Shown: positions 27,546 through 40,602 of the stretch, one piece after another
Layout of the letters: each line of letters begins with the position of its first letter
How positions within the stretch are numbered: position 1 is the first letter of the stretch
Assembly (NCBI RefSeq): GCF_030848805.1
Contig: NC_092366.1
Coordinates: 434,001 to 498,000 of the forward strand
Origin: Temnothorax longispinosus
Taxonomy: Eukaryota > Arthropoda > Insecta > Hymenoptera > Formicidae
DNA: 64,000 nucleotides
Direction: 5' to 3'
Notes under the pieces: generated by a model
Told to the model about the DNA's origin: nothing
Seen by the model: only the letters and a program-made list of their open reading frames with translations
Databases searched by the model: none
Translations under genes and position numbers: made by a program

Positions 27546-30326
27546 GCGGTATACGAATTTTTAAATTGATTTTTCGGATTCTGCGGTACAGATAGTACAT
27601 ATTCATTTTCAAAAAAGCCCGTGAGATGACCAATATTCCGGATATTTACCCGAGGGATTTTTCACCGCACAAAAGCGAAATCGTATACGAAAAAGGTAGC
27701 GCGTAAATCCGGGAATGAGTGTATTTCGGCAAATTATGACGTTTCGGCCTAGTTGAGCGCGCCCGCCGTGTCTTCGTGATAAAATAGTGCTTTTAATTTG
27801 CCCGAATATTTATCCGGCGCAGTAAAAGCGTCCCGCTGTTTTATCGGAGTGCAAGCGGAATAATATTCCAGGCGTGCGTCCTTCGTAAACAGTGTACAAT
27901 TTCCATTTCGTGTAACATTCTCACCCTAACCCCGTATTATACGGTTCACAATCTGGCCGGCGTAAAAGCTTGGCAATGCGCGCACGACAAGCGCAGAGAT
28001 TTCGGCTCCGCGGGTCGCGCGTTTTCCTTCTATGTACTCTAAATGTAATTCACCTTAACAAAATGTATCTCTGCTGCGAACATTCGAAACATCCTGCTTC
28101 CACGCTATCTGGATAAAATACAAGATGCATAAAATGCTTGATTTTTGATAATATCATAATGCTATACTTCTCTGAAACAATAAAAATGAAAATTTAGAGA
28201 TAATAAATTCTTTACTTATTACATCGCATAGAAAAAATTTATTTTTGCTTATGGGAATGTTACATGATAAAATCAAAATTATTGCGATTATTGGGTAATT
28301 TCGATCATGGTCTTTAAATTTTTTTCCGTGAGACGATTTGAAATGGCGGATAAAAGGGCTATAACTTCTATCGACGTTCAAAACAATGAGCGGCTGCAAA
28401 CAAGCGAAACCTTGCAATTAAGCGTCACCTCCGTTTCCTTCGGCGTCGTTCGAATCAAGGTTTCATTTCTGCAGCTCGTTCCTTGCCGGTAACTGCGATT
28501 CTTCGATTTCCAATACAGTGAAATAGAGCGTGCTTGCATAAAACGACTACGTAAGTTCAACTCGGTTAGCGTAATATTTCCATACATTTCTACTTCGCGG
28601 CGTCTTATCTCGCGTTGAATAATTTTTTATGCATCAATAGCATCAAATTTTACTTTATCTCATTGTTGCATAAAGCGCAATACTATAATTTTATACGAAC
28701 AAATACTTTGAGATAATCGTAAGCAGGAAGTTTCGTATTATTAATCAAGAAAAGGATTTTTAAAAGTTATGTAAACGTCATGTAATAAAAATTACGTGCC
28801 AAAACTGTTACAGAAAAATCGGAGACACGTTTTGCAGTACGAGGATTTTGGAACAATTATAATGTTTAAATATCTGCCTATAACGATAAATGTATGCGAT
28901 AAACGTACATGTATAGAGCTGAACGAATGAAACATTAACATCGCGAAATAATGTTCTGCGGTCTGAAAATAATACGTATCGCAGAACGAGGGTCAGGGCC
29001 ATCAGCCCCCCCCTCCCTATATCGGAAACAACAATTTATCCCGCGAGTCGCACGGCAAATCGGCCAATAACATTGTTCGAACGGCCGAGGGCATGCTTCC
29101 CGGATGAGAATAAATTTATCATCGAGACTGGCGATATTTGAGCACGATAAACGGAATAACCTGCAGCAGCGGCGACGCGGGCGGCGCGAAAGCCATTTGC
29201 GATTCATGCACGCGCGGCGACACTCATCTCTTTTTCTCTTTCCCTTCCCTCTTTCTCTCGCTAAAGTGGTTTACCCGCGGGAATAAGCGAGGCAGCGCGA
29301 ATCCCGGTAAGAAAGCTCCGCGCGCAGTTCCGCGTACGTGACATTCCAGTCGCGTTGCACTGGCACATTGCCACTGTGCTTTATGCGATTCCGTCATGCT
29401 CGCAACTGCGAGCAAGCGTCGCACAGCGACGACCTACGCCCTTATTTCCACGACATTACTGCCATGACGAAGATTGTTCTAACTCCCGTACTACCCTCTA
29501 ATCTTCGCGAATCAGGACGGTAAGAATTCCACACAGCAGCGACGGGGATATTAAATCATTTCTACCGACATCGCAATGACGACTATTTGTATATCTCATA
29601 TAAAGTTTTATTGCAATTAATTTGAATAAATGCGTGTGAAAAGAGCATTTAAATCATCTTTTTACTTTGATATATAATCTTGTCTATATGTTTCTGTACC
29701 TTACAATTAGAAGTAAAGAATTGTACTCTCCATTATTATGAATTTAACGAAAACAAGGTTTAAAGTTTTAAATAGGGAAATAATGTATTTTTTTTAGATA
29801 TAAAATAAAAGTATAGCAACTTGATTTATTGAGTTTTTAACAAGGTAATGTGACTGACATGTTTAATGGTTTAACTGCCAATAACACCTGACCACAATAA
29901 AGGCATTATGAAAATTTTCAGTGCGACTTTTTCTAAACATTCTATCTTATAGAAACTTAGTAATAATAGACATAAAATGCTTTACCATTATACAATTCCA
30001 GCTTCTGATATATTGGAAAATGTACCTATATTAACTTCATTTTAAAAACTGGACACACGATTCTTTACCTGAGGTACAGATTTAGAAATCTGTGAAGAAA
30101 TGTTTATTATTTTTCATCATTATCGGACATCACATCAGTCATAATAATCTTGTACAAAAAATATACCACGAAAGCCACTCGTAATAGGCATTACGTTTCC
30201 GCAAGTAGGTTACCGTAACCGTGGTATCGACGCTACCATAAATTCACGCGATACATTGGTAGCGTTCAGCGTGTACACAGGTTTACCAAAGAAGGGAGAG
30301 GGGGTGGATGGTCTGATATCGCGGCG

Positions 30327-30610
30327 TAATAAACGGTATAATTTATCACAACGCACGTAGGGCGGGTGGCGGCGGCAGCACGAACGTGGCGGTGTATGCG
30401 CTGCGTGTCACGCAGGCAAGCAGTCAGGGCGCGGGCAGTACGCAGGCAGATACGTATGCAGTGTAACGACTTTTCCCATCCGAGAGAATACTGGAACCGC
30501 TGCGTCGAGTTTCAGTTATCCACGTTGCATTATGACGCTTATCCTGCTTAATGCATCGGCTAACTACTGGCTGGGATATCACTCCATAAACTAGATCGCC
30601 GTGTAAAGGA
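30327..30610 (+). repeat. Diverged paired-block module, copy 1
   Basis: Block one (30327-30360, TAATAAACGGTATAATTTAT) and block two (30571-30610, ATATCACTCCATAAACTAGA) recur in the same order and orientation at 31891 and 32068. The sequence between the blocks is not clearly alignable. This looks like an old local duplication or a repeated regulatory module. Confidence 0.5.
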
Positions 30611-30897
30611 CGCGTTTAAACGTGTGATGAATTCGACTGCGTCGACATACATTTGTGCGTGCAACTGATGCAACTAAAGGGTAGTCAAGTGAGAAGTCGC
30701 TAAGAGTTCTACATTATTTCCTTAATGTTTGATGCAGAGAATCTCATCCTGTAGTTTTAAGCAACTTTTATAATATATTTATGTAATAGGAAAGTTTCAG
30801 GTTTGAACAAAATCTAAGGAAATTATTATTGCGTTATTTAATCGGAAGAGTACCAATTTTTGGCTACGATATATATTCGTATGTAATAAAGTTTTTG

Positions 30898-31039
30898 TGA
30901 AAATAATTTTGTGGCACCATCCACATAATTATAGTAGGACCCTTAAGTACGATAATAATGCTGCAACAATTTTGACACTCTAGCAACCAGTTTGAGTGTC
31001 CTACATAATTATTTTGATGGTCCAACAAAATTATTTTCA
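30898..31039. mobile_element. 142-bp palindromic MITE
   Basis: The left arm (TGAAAATAATTTTG at 30898, running to about 30940) is the reverse complement of the right arm (about 30998-31039) over about 43 bp with few mismatches. The inner part is also partly self-complementary. No target-site duplication is evident and there is no coding capacity. Confidence 0.8.
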
Positions 31040-31890
31040 GATCTATACTTAGCTAAACTTTTAGATAATTCAGCAAAATCCTTCTTTCCGTATAATAACA
31101 TAAAACAATAAAGCGATAAAGTACATTGAAAATTTGAATATGCTGGTACATTCTTCATTATTTCATTACTTTTTAATACGTAAGCGCAGATTCCGCATCA
31201 TAATTTATCGCGGACGTTTCTGCATGAGTGTTACACGCTTGCTAATTAAGATAGCGTGCGTATAATTTATCGCAACCTAACTCGGAGATGATTGCGTGCT
31301 ATCGCGCGCGCACGCATCAACGTCTAAGCCTCATCGAGAGACGGAGAGCTTTTGGATTTTCGGTTATCCGCGCTATCCGATGCTCTTTCACCTTCCGCAT
31401 CTATCAACGCTTAACTATCTACTCAGTACAGATTTCACGGCGCAAACTAGATCAACGATACACAGCGGCGTATTGCAGCATCTGACGCGGATTTGACTAT
31501 GTCTATGTATTTTCGTATTCAAGTTTAAGCCGGAGTATGTAGAATAGAATGTTCCGGCAACGAACGCGGCAAATTCCATCTACGAACTCTTCAGCCATTT
31601 TAGAATGGATATTTCTGGCATTCTATAACTTTCAAAGATGTAAATTGATAGCGAAATCTTATTCTATGTTTGTCAGACAGTTTAAGAAGAAGATGTAGTT
31701 TTTAACTCTATTTAATGTTAATTAACTTCTCGTTCCCACAATTTTCGGTTGTTCCTCGAGAAATTATAAGTAACGGCGGTTCGTTAAAATGTTGTCCAAG
31801 AGGCATTTCTACGTAATGCTAACAGATGCTGTAAAGTCGTACGTCACGTCAACCATTCCGAGTGTTGCGGAAATGGGCAGTCGTTGCATG

Positions 31891-32105
31891 TAATAAATGG
31901 TACAATTTACCGCGACGTAAGTGACCCAAAGCCACGTGGTACTTACGCCGCGCGATGCCCCAACGACTTTCACGAATGTACGTCTCGCTGTCGCGGATTT
32001 CCGTCATTCGTTCTTCTTGCATAGTACGACGGTTACTCAGGATAATACCGCGGGCATAAATACCGACCTGGATATCGCCCCATAAAGCAGATCAGCGCGT
32101 AAAGG
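31891..32105 (+). repeat. Diverged paired-block module, copy 2
   Basis: Block one (31891-31922, TAATAAATGGTACAATTTAC) and block two (32068-32105, ATATCGCCCCATAAAGCAGA) match the module at 30327-30610. The block spacing is about 177 bp here and about 244 bp in copy 1. Confidence 0.5.
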
Positions 32106-32589
32106 CTTGGCGCGGGCGCGAATGAATTTTGCGTTCGTGCACATCACCGCGGCGGAATTTTAATTGCAAACTTGGCTTGGCGCGCTTCGCGAGCATACAT
32201 TTCTCGCTTTTTCTCCTCCACATAAACATTTCGGTAATGTTATTCGGGCAATCCGCGCCCGGTAAAACATGCGCTATTTGCGTAATGTTCGCGGAGGTGT
32301 GATGTACGATGCAGGGGGAAGACAGAGGTTTACAATAATATGGCCTGTGGGCGTTCAGGAATTCATTCTTCTAAGTTCCACAATTTACTAGAAAATAAAA
32401 CATTCTCCTACATTATTTAATTTTCGCAACATCTTTTTCTTTATTTCTTATGCGATGCTCTTTACTTTTTTTTATTTTCCTCTAATAAAAAATTCTTAAG
32501 AATTAATCTAATTAATTAATAATCTTATTAAACGGAAATGTATAATTTTTCGTGACAACTTTATATCTAACAAACTTCTCGTTAAATTT

Positions 32590-33530
32590 TTGACAAGTAC
32601 TACTGTACGGATCCGTATTCCGTACGGCGCGCCTACAAGAGCGGCAGCCCGTTCTGCGCTCTCAAGCCCGCCAATTCGGGCGGGCGCGGCACCACCCCGC
32701 ACCAGAACCGCGAGCGCGAGTACTAACACCTGTCGCCGCGGAGCGGCTGTCCTTTTTCGCGTTCAAAATACAAACAAAAGAGTATATAAGGGCAAGCCTG
32801 CCCGTAAAAAAATATTCTCTCGCATTGAATCCCCCGAGGCATTACACATACCGGGTGTCGAGACTGCGATCGAGACTTATCATCAAAATTCCCACTCCAT
32901 CCTGGAGCGAGCGGAATCCGCTTACCGTTCTTCGGAACGAAGAGCGAGGGTTGATCTGCGCCGGCCGTTGAACTCGGTAGAGTCGGCCCCCTCCCACCCG
33001 CCGAACAGGACACGTTCGCTTTGTGGTGGAGGTAAAGGGCTGCTCTACGACGACCACGAGCAAAGAGGCGAGCCAGGAGGCCCTCCCCTTTCAGACGACC
33101 AGAGGCCAAGGAACCGACACCTCCACCAGAGCCGCGGTGGCTTTTGACGCCAATAAGCCTCCCCGAGTCACACCGAAGACTCACCCGTCCACCAGGACTG
33201 AGCCTCGCTCCGGGTAACCCTCGGGCACTGAGGCCTCATCCTCCGGGTGCCTGGAGGACAGTATAAGCACGCAAACGGAGACGAAGAAGAAGAGGAGCAG
33301 CAAGCCGAAGATCAGCCAGCCGCCCCTGCCCTCCCCTGTGATCACGGAGTTACCTCTCGATCGGGCCCCCATAACTCCGGGAAAAAGGGTCGACGCGAAT
33401 AATAACCAGGTCTTATATGACAAAGACCTTCCTGGTCGACCATACAGCTAGCCAAGCAGCAAAACTAAAGCTCTTGTTCTAGATTTTTTGAGAAGCCCGG
33501 CGCCTTGTGCGCCGGGATAATATAAATTAA
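32590..33530 (+). mobile_element. GC-rich decayed segment, possible retroelement relic
   Basis: This GC-rich island has sharp composition edges within AT-rich DNA. A first frame is open from 32590 to 33147. A second frame, open from 32981, continues with one in-frame TAA at 33215 and ends at TAG 33449-33451. Its tail is basic and proline-rich (KKKRSSKPKISQPPLPSP). This pattern could be a broken ORF1-like region of a non-LTR retrotransposon. Beyond it lies a strong hairpin (33496-33516), then AT-rich sequence and an AATAAA near 33573. No reverse-transcriptase motif is visible, so the class is a guess. A GC-rich decayed gene fragment is the alternative. Confidence 0.35.
33496..33516 (+). other. 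Strong hairpin, 8-bp all-GC stem
   Basis: CCCGGCGC at 33496-33503 pairs perfectly with GCGCCGGG at 33509-33516 around a 5-base loop. It is followed by AT-rich sequence. It may be a 3'-end structure of the preceding decayed element. Confidence 0.7.
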
Positions 33531-34585
33531 AAGTCAACCATGAAGCACGATTCACTATGTACCTGACACTGCAATAAAGCTCACTTTGCTATTATTCGAG
33601 ATTGACAAATTTACTCGCCTCACACGTCACGAAATTCCCTGTCATTCCGAAACAACTATACACATGATCGACAGCATTTCTTTTCTAAATATGGATCCAA
33701 ACGTGCGTAGGAAAATGAAAAGCAACGATATTGTTTGTTTTCTACACATTTACATAATGCTTCGATATTTTAATTTAGAACGATGCTAAAATTTCTTATA
33801 CGTTAATTACGATTTTGACAGAGGTATACCTAACACTCATCTCCCTCGGCGGTCCCAGGATAATCAACGGGGACGGACGAAGAGGAGCAAGTTCAAGCGC
33901 AGTTTCGTTGAATACTCGGTCTTTACTAGTTCTAATTGCTCGAGTTTCGCAGCATTTCCTCCATTTCCCTCTCATCCGTCTCTCTATCCTACGCTTCATC
34001 CCTTTCGCTGTTTACATACGCCACGGACATGCATTACCGCTCGCCTTTGACATACAAATCAAAGAAACGCGCGACTGCAACTAATTTTCACGAATAAGCA
34101 TGATGAATCTGAATGTTTGATGATATGCATCCTTAATAACCGCAGTGATATATTTAGTCAGGAATCTCTTGAAATCAATCATTGAAAATCAGCCGAACAT
34201 TAAAAGCTTCATCAGTCATTTAAATATCTGAAGCGCTATTCAAAACCCCGTTAAAACTTAAAAGAACGTTAATCTGATTGGTGACACGATGCCGAGATTA
34301 AACAAGTAAAACGTTCCCGCAGGTGCGACACTTCGTGTCGTGTTGGCACTTCTCAAAAAGGAATACGACGAGCGAGACACGACCGTTCCCTCGAGGCGTT
34401 TTCCTGTCGTGGATCGCCATATACAATGTCATCGCAAAAGGATAAAGTATCTTTCCTCTTCGTGGCTATAGCATGGTGATGTATCGCCGCGAGTCGGCCG
34501 GTTCTGTTATATTATGCATGCCGTTTCTCCGCAGGTCAGATCTTTCGCCTATCCTTCTTCCTTTTTGCCTCTTCTTTCCCTCTTT

Positions 34586-34643
<58 letters not shown>

Positions 34644-37080
34644 GGGAGAGAGAATCCTCGTTTTCTACCAACCTCTCGTCCAATATTCTGACGGAGGTTG
34701 CATCGACGTAACGCATCGCCAACGAAGGCCAGACACGCTTTCTCGACCGCGGTTTGTGTTTCACGACAAGATTATTGCGGTGTAACAATGCGGGCTCGTA
34801 TACGTATATACTCGGGTGTATTAATTCGGCCGAAGCGGCATATACCGCGCGAGGACGAGTCGAGGACCGCGTCCAAAGCGAAGGGGGAATTATTGCATTC
34901 GAATGTACACACGCGACAATTCGTAATCGGACATCGGGTAGGTAGGGAGGTAGGTAGATATATGTATATACACGTGCAACCGGAGTAATCCCGAAATGGC
35001 ATATCGTTACATCGGCCGATAATACGTCGCAGCGCTAATTTTCCGATCGATCCGGCGGGTGCGACACCGAAATGGCCGAGGATGAATTATGATAAGCCGC
35101 GGGATAACCGAAAAATAAGCGCGAGTGTTTAGTGTAGCATACGGCACGCAAATCTGTAAAACCGCGAAACGAAAACAAAGCGGCTGGCGGCGGCGGCAGC
35201 GACTGCGGGGTTATTCATTGAGCTGGACAATGTAATTAAACAGAGATTACAACAATGGATTCGCCCGGATCCTCACCCGTGGCCTTTTTACCGAACCCGT
35301 CGCGGCGCGGTCGGCATAAAAAGCATACGGGCGAGCCAAGGATTTGGTTTCGCTTTATTCGTACGCTATTTATTTCGATAACCACGATTGCGAGGGACGA
35401 CGAGAGCTTATTGCGATCCCCTTTGTCGCACTCCCCCCGATGTATATCCTCGTCGCACCCTCGCTCTAATTCTGCTCACATTTATTTTTTGCCACGGTCA
35501 ACGCGATGGCGCGTACACCTGGTTGGTTGTGCGCGCCACCGTTGGTTGAAAATATTACGTAGCGGCAAGGATATCGCGGATTTTGCGGAAATATAAACGG
35601 TGGAAATTCGCGGGGATTGACGAAATTGAATGGCAAATCGCCGCTGGGTAGCGGCACGCCGACGCGACGTTCCCCCTCGTGATTTTCGCGAAATTGGCGT
35701 CGAATTCGCCGATCGCAATCACTCGGACACGCGTGTGGATAAACCAGCGATTTAATAAACGTCGCAACACGCGTGGGACGTTGCCCGGCGAAGGGAAAAT
35801 CGCGCGCTCGCGCTCGAGATAGAAGTTATATGATGGACCAACTGGGAAATATGGGGCGAGTTAGGGCCAGTGGATAAAGCTTCATTGCGACGTGGCTAGA
35901 TATCTAAACTGACGGTGCAATATCTCAGTCCAACCATCACTTTCAACCCTCAGCTCGCTTCACGGTATAAAAAACCGAATCAAGAGAGTTTACAATGGCG
36001 AGCAGTACTGGCAATGAAAACTAGATAGAAATCTATTCAACGAGATGTGTCAAGAAAAAACAAAATAATTTTTTTTAATCTCAAAAATATTGCTCAAAAC
36101 AAATCCTCAAAAATTACTGTTTCTTAATTACCTGCCAAAAATTTCTCGCGTGTAATAAATCACGTAAAAAAAAACTCGCAACAATATATCTGGTACTCAG
36201 ACATAAAATTTCGGTTATCATCATGAGGAATCTGTGTAGGAAATCTCAAGAATTAAATAAAAAGTGTCGCGTCTACCGCGCGTTATATTGAGGAAACGGG
36301 ATATCGGCCGGACAAAGTGCACACTCGAGCGAGCATCTATTTCTCGGGAGCGTGCTTGCAAATGGAAAACGTTCGCGTTCCGCGATGACGATAAATATTG
36401 CATCGAGCGCCGCCATGCGATTTTCATCGTCGCTGCTGAGCGATACGGCCACTGGGAGGAAATTTACCCCTAGCATTTAGAGGTTCCTATTCGCCAGTGC
36501 GCGCGGCCCAGGTATTAAGGCTTTGGAGAACTCGCAAAGCTTTATATCTTATGCATTCTTCGAGCCGTGTTCAGAATCTCTATTAGAATAAATCGAATAT
36601 CTGGGTTAACATCGCGCGAGGCTCGTACCGTTTGCCGAATGGACCACGGGGAGCGATTAAAAAGCTTGCGCGAGAAGAGACGGCAACTACGTTACACAGC
36701 TGTCGACGTATATCGATTCATCGGAGCAATCCAGCGAACTATTCCGATCAATGCTAGCTATAATAGATCTTGCCGTTCTGCAAATACGTCAATGTTTAGG
36801 AAAGACATTCGAGTAAATTTAGAATCGCGTTCGAAATCCATTATTAATGAAGACTGAGTAGATGTATGAAGAAAGCATTCTCTCTCTTCGGCATTTCTTT
36901 TTACCATTTTTTAGCTAACAATAAGTGAGAATCAGTATTTTTGTATGTCATATAGAATATTTCATAAAAAATTATTGAAGATTTCAATTTTGAATTATTT
37001 TGCAGAATAATCCGACAGAATAATCTGAAAAACATCTATTTGGACTGCTTGTACGGAGCTCTGCTAACTACTGTACCCCT
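33531..37080. other. Unique non-coding sequence
   Basis: No supportable gene. It contains one CT tract (listed). Sequence around 35030-35800 is CpG-rich with several overlapping short ORFs and no domain. Confidence 0.5.
34585..34641. repeat. (CT)n microsatellite
   Basis: A CT run with one TTT interruption near 34604. Confidence 0.96.
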
Positions 37081-37201
37081 ATTCTGTATAACGACAATGT
37101 CGTTATCGTTATGTTGTCGTTGCACAGGTATACTATATATGGAAAAAAAGCTGCACAACGACAATATAACGATAACGATACTGTCGTTAGAGTTACAGAA
37201 T
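37081..37201. mobile_element. 121-bp palindromic MITE
   Basis: The left arm (37081-37126, containing GTCGTTATCGTTATGTTGTC) is matched by an inverted arm at 37152-37201 with small indels. The loop of about 25 bp is AT-rich. A further ATTCTATAACG copy lies at about 37239-37249, just outside. There is no coding capacity. Confidence 0.8.
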
Positions 37202-38393
37202 AGAACTACTGGTATGTGGGCACTACTAATTGCCCTAATTCTATAACGTAATAATGTATTATCGATGAGATTGACACACATCGCTGCGGGCGGTTGTATT
37301 CTCGCAACAATATCCGCACCTCTCGATCGATCCCGGAACCAAAGGTAGAACATTAGTTAAAGTTTTAATCGAATTAAGAGATAAAGTCGCACACTTCAGA
37401 CGATCCTGCGCAGTGCTTTGAAATTCATTTGCACGGTCGTAATATCGCATCGCGTAGCGTCATAAGAACGGAGAAAAGAGAAGCACGGCCAGTGTTGGAA
37501 GTGAATTTTAGAGCGTAGCGCTTAAAACGTGCATAGGGACTCCGACCGCTCAAACCCATGAAATTTTTTACGGTCCTTTATCCTCGGGAAAAACTTTGCA
37601 ACCATCGCTGAAGCACTTTCATACAGCGAGCGGGATAAAGCTTATCCCCAGTACGGCGTACTCTAGGTTATACTCGACTTTTTTCATTTAATTAATTCCG
37701 GTGCTTCATCATGAAAACTATAGATAATAATACGCATTATAATATACCATGTAAAAGAGCATTTGATAGCTGGGAATATATGCGCCCAAGTTCTGAAATC
37801 CTATTACCAAAATTCATATTGAAAACTTTATGGCATGATAATATTTACATTTTATGCAATAGGAGAGATGAATGGTGACTTGTCGGTAAATTAGAACCCA
37901 ATTTTTCGCAATAGATCATACATACAGAATCATCCCCATCTATATTGCCTCTCGCCCTGAGAAAATTGCCTCCTCGCAAAATGTGTAAAATAAATTATGA
38001 AACCACTTCGATTTAGAAGTAATGGAGGGACCACTCGAATGTGATATGCCGCGGTCAGAGCGTCTCGCAAGAATTGGCGGCCGGTTACTTATCGAAATTG
38101 ATTTTGGCACGGAATCGGTGTCTACTGCGAGAAAACCAACGGAGGGGAAAAGTACGGTGGAAGAGGAAAGATAAACGCGAATGGTAAAGGACTACGAAGG
38201 GCACCAAAGAAACGCGGGCAAGCCCTTCGCAATGACATTCTGACGAGGACCTAAGGTTATCAAATTTCATATTGGTTCTACTTGGCGCGGGACTCTTGGG
38301 AATCGAGGCGACCGTGCTACTCACCCCAATTCCCGGGGACGATTGCTAGCAGCTGTTGCTGCTGGCCTATCGACTTTGGCCACGTAACAACAC

Positions 38394-38446
38394 ATACACA
38401 TACATATACATGCACACGCGCCCGCGCACACACACACACACACGCC
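38394..38446. repeat. CA/CG-rich alternating purine-pyrimidine tract
   Basis: ACATACAT units lead into CGCGCCCGCG and then a pure CA run. Such tracts can adopt Z-DNA. Confidence 0.85.
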
Positions 38447-39464
38447 AGCCGGCCTCGACAGTATCGTCCATTACCGTATCGAAATTTCTTACTCATATGC
38501 CGGTACATCCAGCCTTTAACGCGAATCATGACCACACGATGTTTGGTGACTTTTTATGACATTCGCTCGTCCGACTGACCGACCGACCAGTTTCAACATC
38601 GATTCACAGCGCCGCAACCACCGAGAGTCGACAGCTTGCCGCTGGCGATTCACAATTGTGCCCCGAATTGCGTCAATAAATCATGTTTCTCGCGAAAAGA
38701 CCTCTACCCGTCTACCGCGTCTCTCAACGAAAGAGTTAAATCAAGTTGTCACGCTAGCGCTTATTGTTAGGGTTTTTTTCGGCGCGCTGCTTGACTTTTG
38801 TGATTGCACTGCCGCGCCAGCGTGAAAGTTGATAAGATTACCCGCCAAATTTGCTTGTTCTATACGTTTTTAGTCTTTCATGATAATAAAGATTTGTTAC
38901 TGAAAAGATGAAACATTTCACCACTGAGCGCTCCACCACTTACAAGAGCCATTTATATCTTTACAATGGCTTTTATAAATTTGATATGAAGATTGCATTA
39001 TGTATATGTCAACATAATATTAAAATCAGACATTTACATTTAGCTGGGAACAAAGACGAACCATTGTTTCATATTCCCCCGCGTGTATTTAGAGTTGAAT
39101 ATGGCTGTAAAATTTTCATCTCACGCTGACATTAAACGTACTCTTCTCATTAAACTGATAAAACTCAAACGTCTAAATTTCGTCAGATTTGTGGCATAAT
39201 AACAATATCTTCTATGCGCGTTGAAGGTTTAAGAGCCTTTTTCGATCATTGATTGGCGATATTTACAAGTTGGGATGAATTTGCAAAAATGCCTAAGGAA
39301 ACATAAGGGAAAACGCGAGAAGATAGGGAGCTAGAAAGAAGCGAGATCGAGATAGAGATAGAGGGAAAGAGGGAGAGAGAGAAAGAGGAAGGAGTTGCAT
39401 TAGTTAATTAGATTGGGCAGGAGGCGTGACGTCGTAATTATTGCAACGTGGCTTTAGCTACCAT

Positions 39465-39514
39465 GCTTGCCTGCCTGCCTACCTGCCTGCCAACCTTCCC
39501 TCTTGCCTACAGGT

Positions 39515-39545
<31 letters not shown>

Positions 39546-39547
39546 CC
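39465..39547. repeat. (TGCC)n tetranucleotide repeat
   Basis: Two runs of TGCC units (about 39465-39491 and 39514-39547) separated by a degenerate middle. The run of Leu-Pro-Ala-Cys codons in one frame is an artefact of the repeat. Confidence 0.93.
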
Positions 39548-40509
39548 ACGACAAAGTTATTAATTGCTTCCTACCATTCTAGCAACGTTTCGCGCGAGAC
39601 AAACCCTCGACCCCAACTCCGCGAGCGCGAAGCGTTTGTTCGACGCTCCATCCTCTCCCTCCCGTTAGTTTCAACATCCACCTACACCTACACGCTCGTG
39701 TAATCGCTATCGCTATTCGTCATTGCGCGCGCTCTCTCGCTAGCGAACGGTATTCTTCCAACAAACAGCTTGCCGCTGCCTCGTCGTTGCTTAATGGTAA
39801 CGCATGACTGGAGCTCGCCCGAATTGTCGGCGCAGTTTTCAAACCGGCAATCTATCCGCATGAATCTTTCGCCCTGATATTTTTCCAGTGTATCTGTTTT
39901 AACGTGCACGTTTCACTTGCACGGTAAATCTGAGGGAAATTTTTATATCACAATTTTCACAGAGACTCGCAGTTAATTCCGAGCATATTTTCCTTCAAAT
40001 CGCTCTACTTCCAACAGACTGAAAAATATAAAAATATCGTAGTCCGAGACGTTATGCAATTTGTTCGAGATGAGCGAAAGATTAAAATGAGAGAGTTTGT
40101 TACGCAATCGTATTAATTTATCGCGTTTATTCCGCGCAAGTGTATCTTCAATGTCACGTTCTACTTTCACGCGGCGAGAAACGCACTTTCGGACGGCGCA
40201 ATAAAAAGACGTCGAAACTAGAGTGCATATGATATCTTAACTTCCGCGTATTATACAGCGAACTCGCCAAAAGTTGCCTTATCAATCATAACGCTGCGGA
40301 AACTTATAGAAAACGCCGCGCGCGTCTGCATCGTGATTTATAATCTTCGATAACTTTTGCGTAAAAACGGAAGGCGCCGCGCGCATGAGAAGCCCAACTT
40401 CGTTGTACGCGCTTCTAGAAGATGTAGTCTTTTTGAGATGAAGCCGTTTTTTTCTTGGTGTCTTTTTTTGTTTTGTTCTTTTTTTTCGTAACGCCCACGG
40501 TTAAGGCAG

Positions 40510-40602
40510 ACGCCAGACCACCTGCGGGATCGGAGATAAAGTGATAACGTTGACGGGCGAGAGCTCGGCGATCCCGCCACCGAGTGCATCGCCGATCCGA
40601 AG
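40510..40602 (+). CDS. Possible internal (cassette) exon, unidentified gene
   Basis: A 93-bp GC-rich segment follows a long T-rich tract (about 40447-40490) and an AG at 40508-40509. It ends in AAG before GTAATT (40603). Only the frame starting at 40511 is open throughout. It encodes a 30-residue stretch including GDKVITLTGESSAIPPPSAS. The length is divisible by three, so skipping it would keep frame. I do not recognise the peptide. Two further CAG|GT sites lie downstream, including a consensus CAG|GTAAGT at 40723. A chance open frame of this length is quite possible, and an additional AG at 40504-40505 could compete as acceptor. Confidence 0.2.

Larger units (their letters stand above)
23317..30300. 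other. Long gene-less stretch
   Basis: No supportable gene. A 171-codon open frame at 26931-27446 has no recognisable domain and no conserved-looking start context, and other frames are open beside it. The stretch contains AT, CT and CCG simple repeats, listed separately. A motif pair at 24838-25000 is discussed in the findings. Confidence 0.5.
37202..40509. other. Unique non-coding sequence
   Basis: No supportable gene. It contains the CA-rich and TGCC repeats listed below. Confidence 0.5.

Noticed and set aside
29397..29414. TGCTCGCA ... TGCGAGCA hairpin
   Set aside because: Only 18 bp with a two- to four-base loop. Many such short stems occur by chance in CpG-rich DNA.
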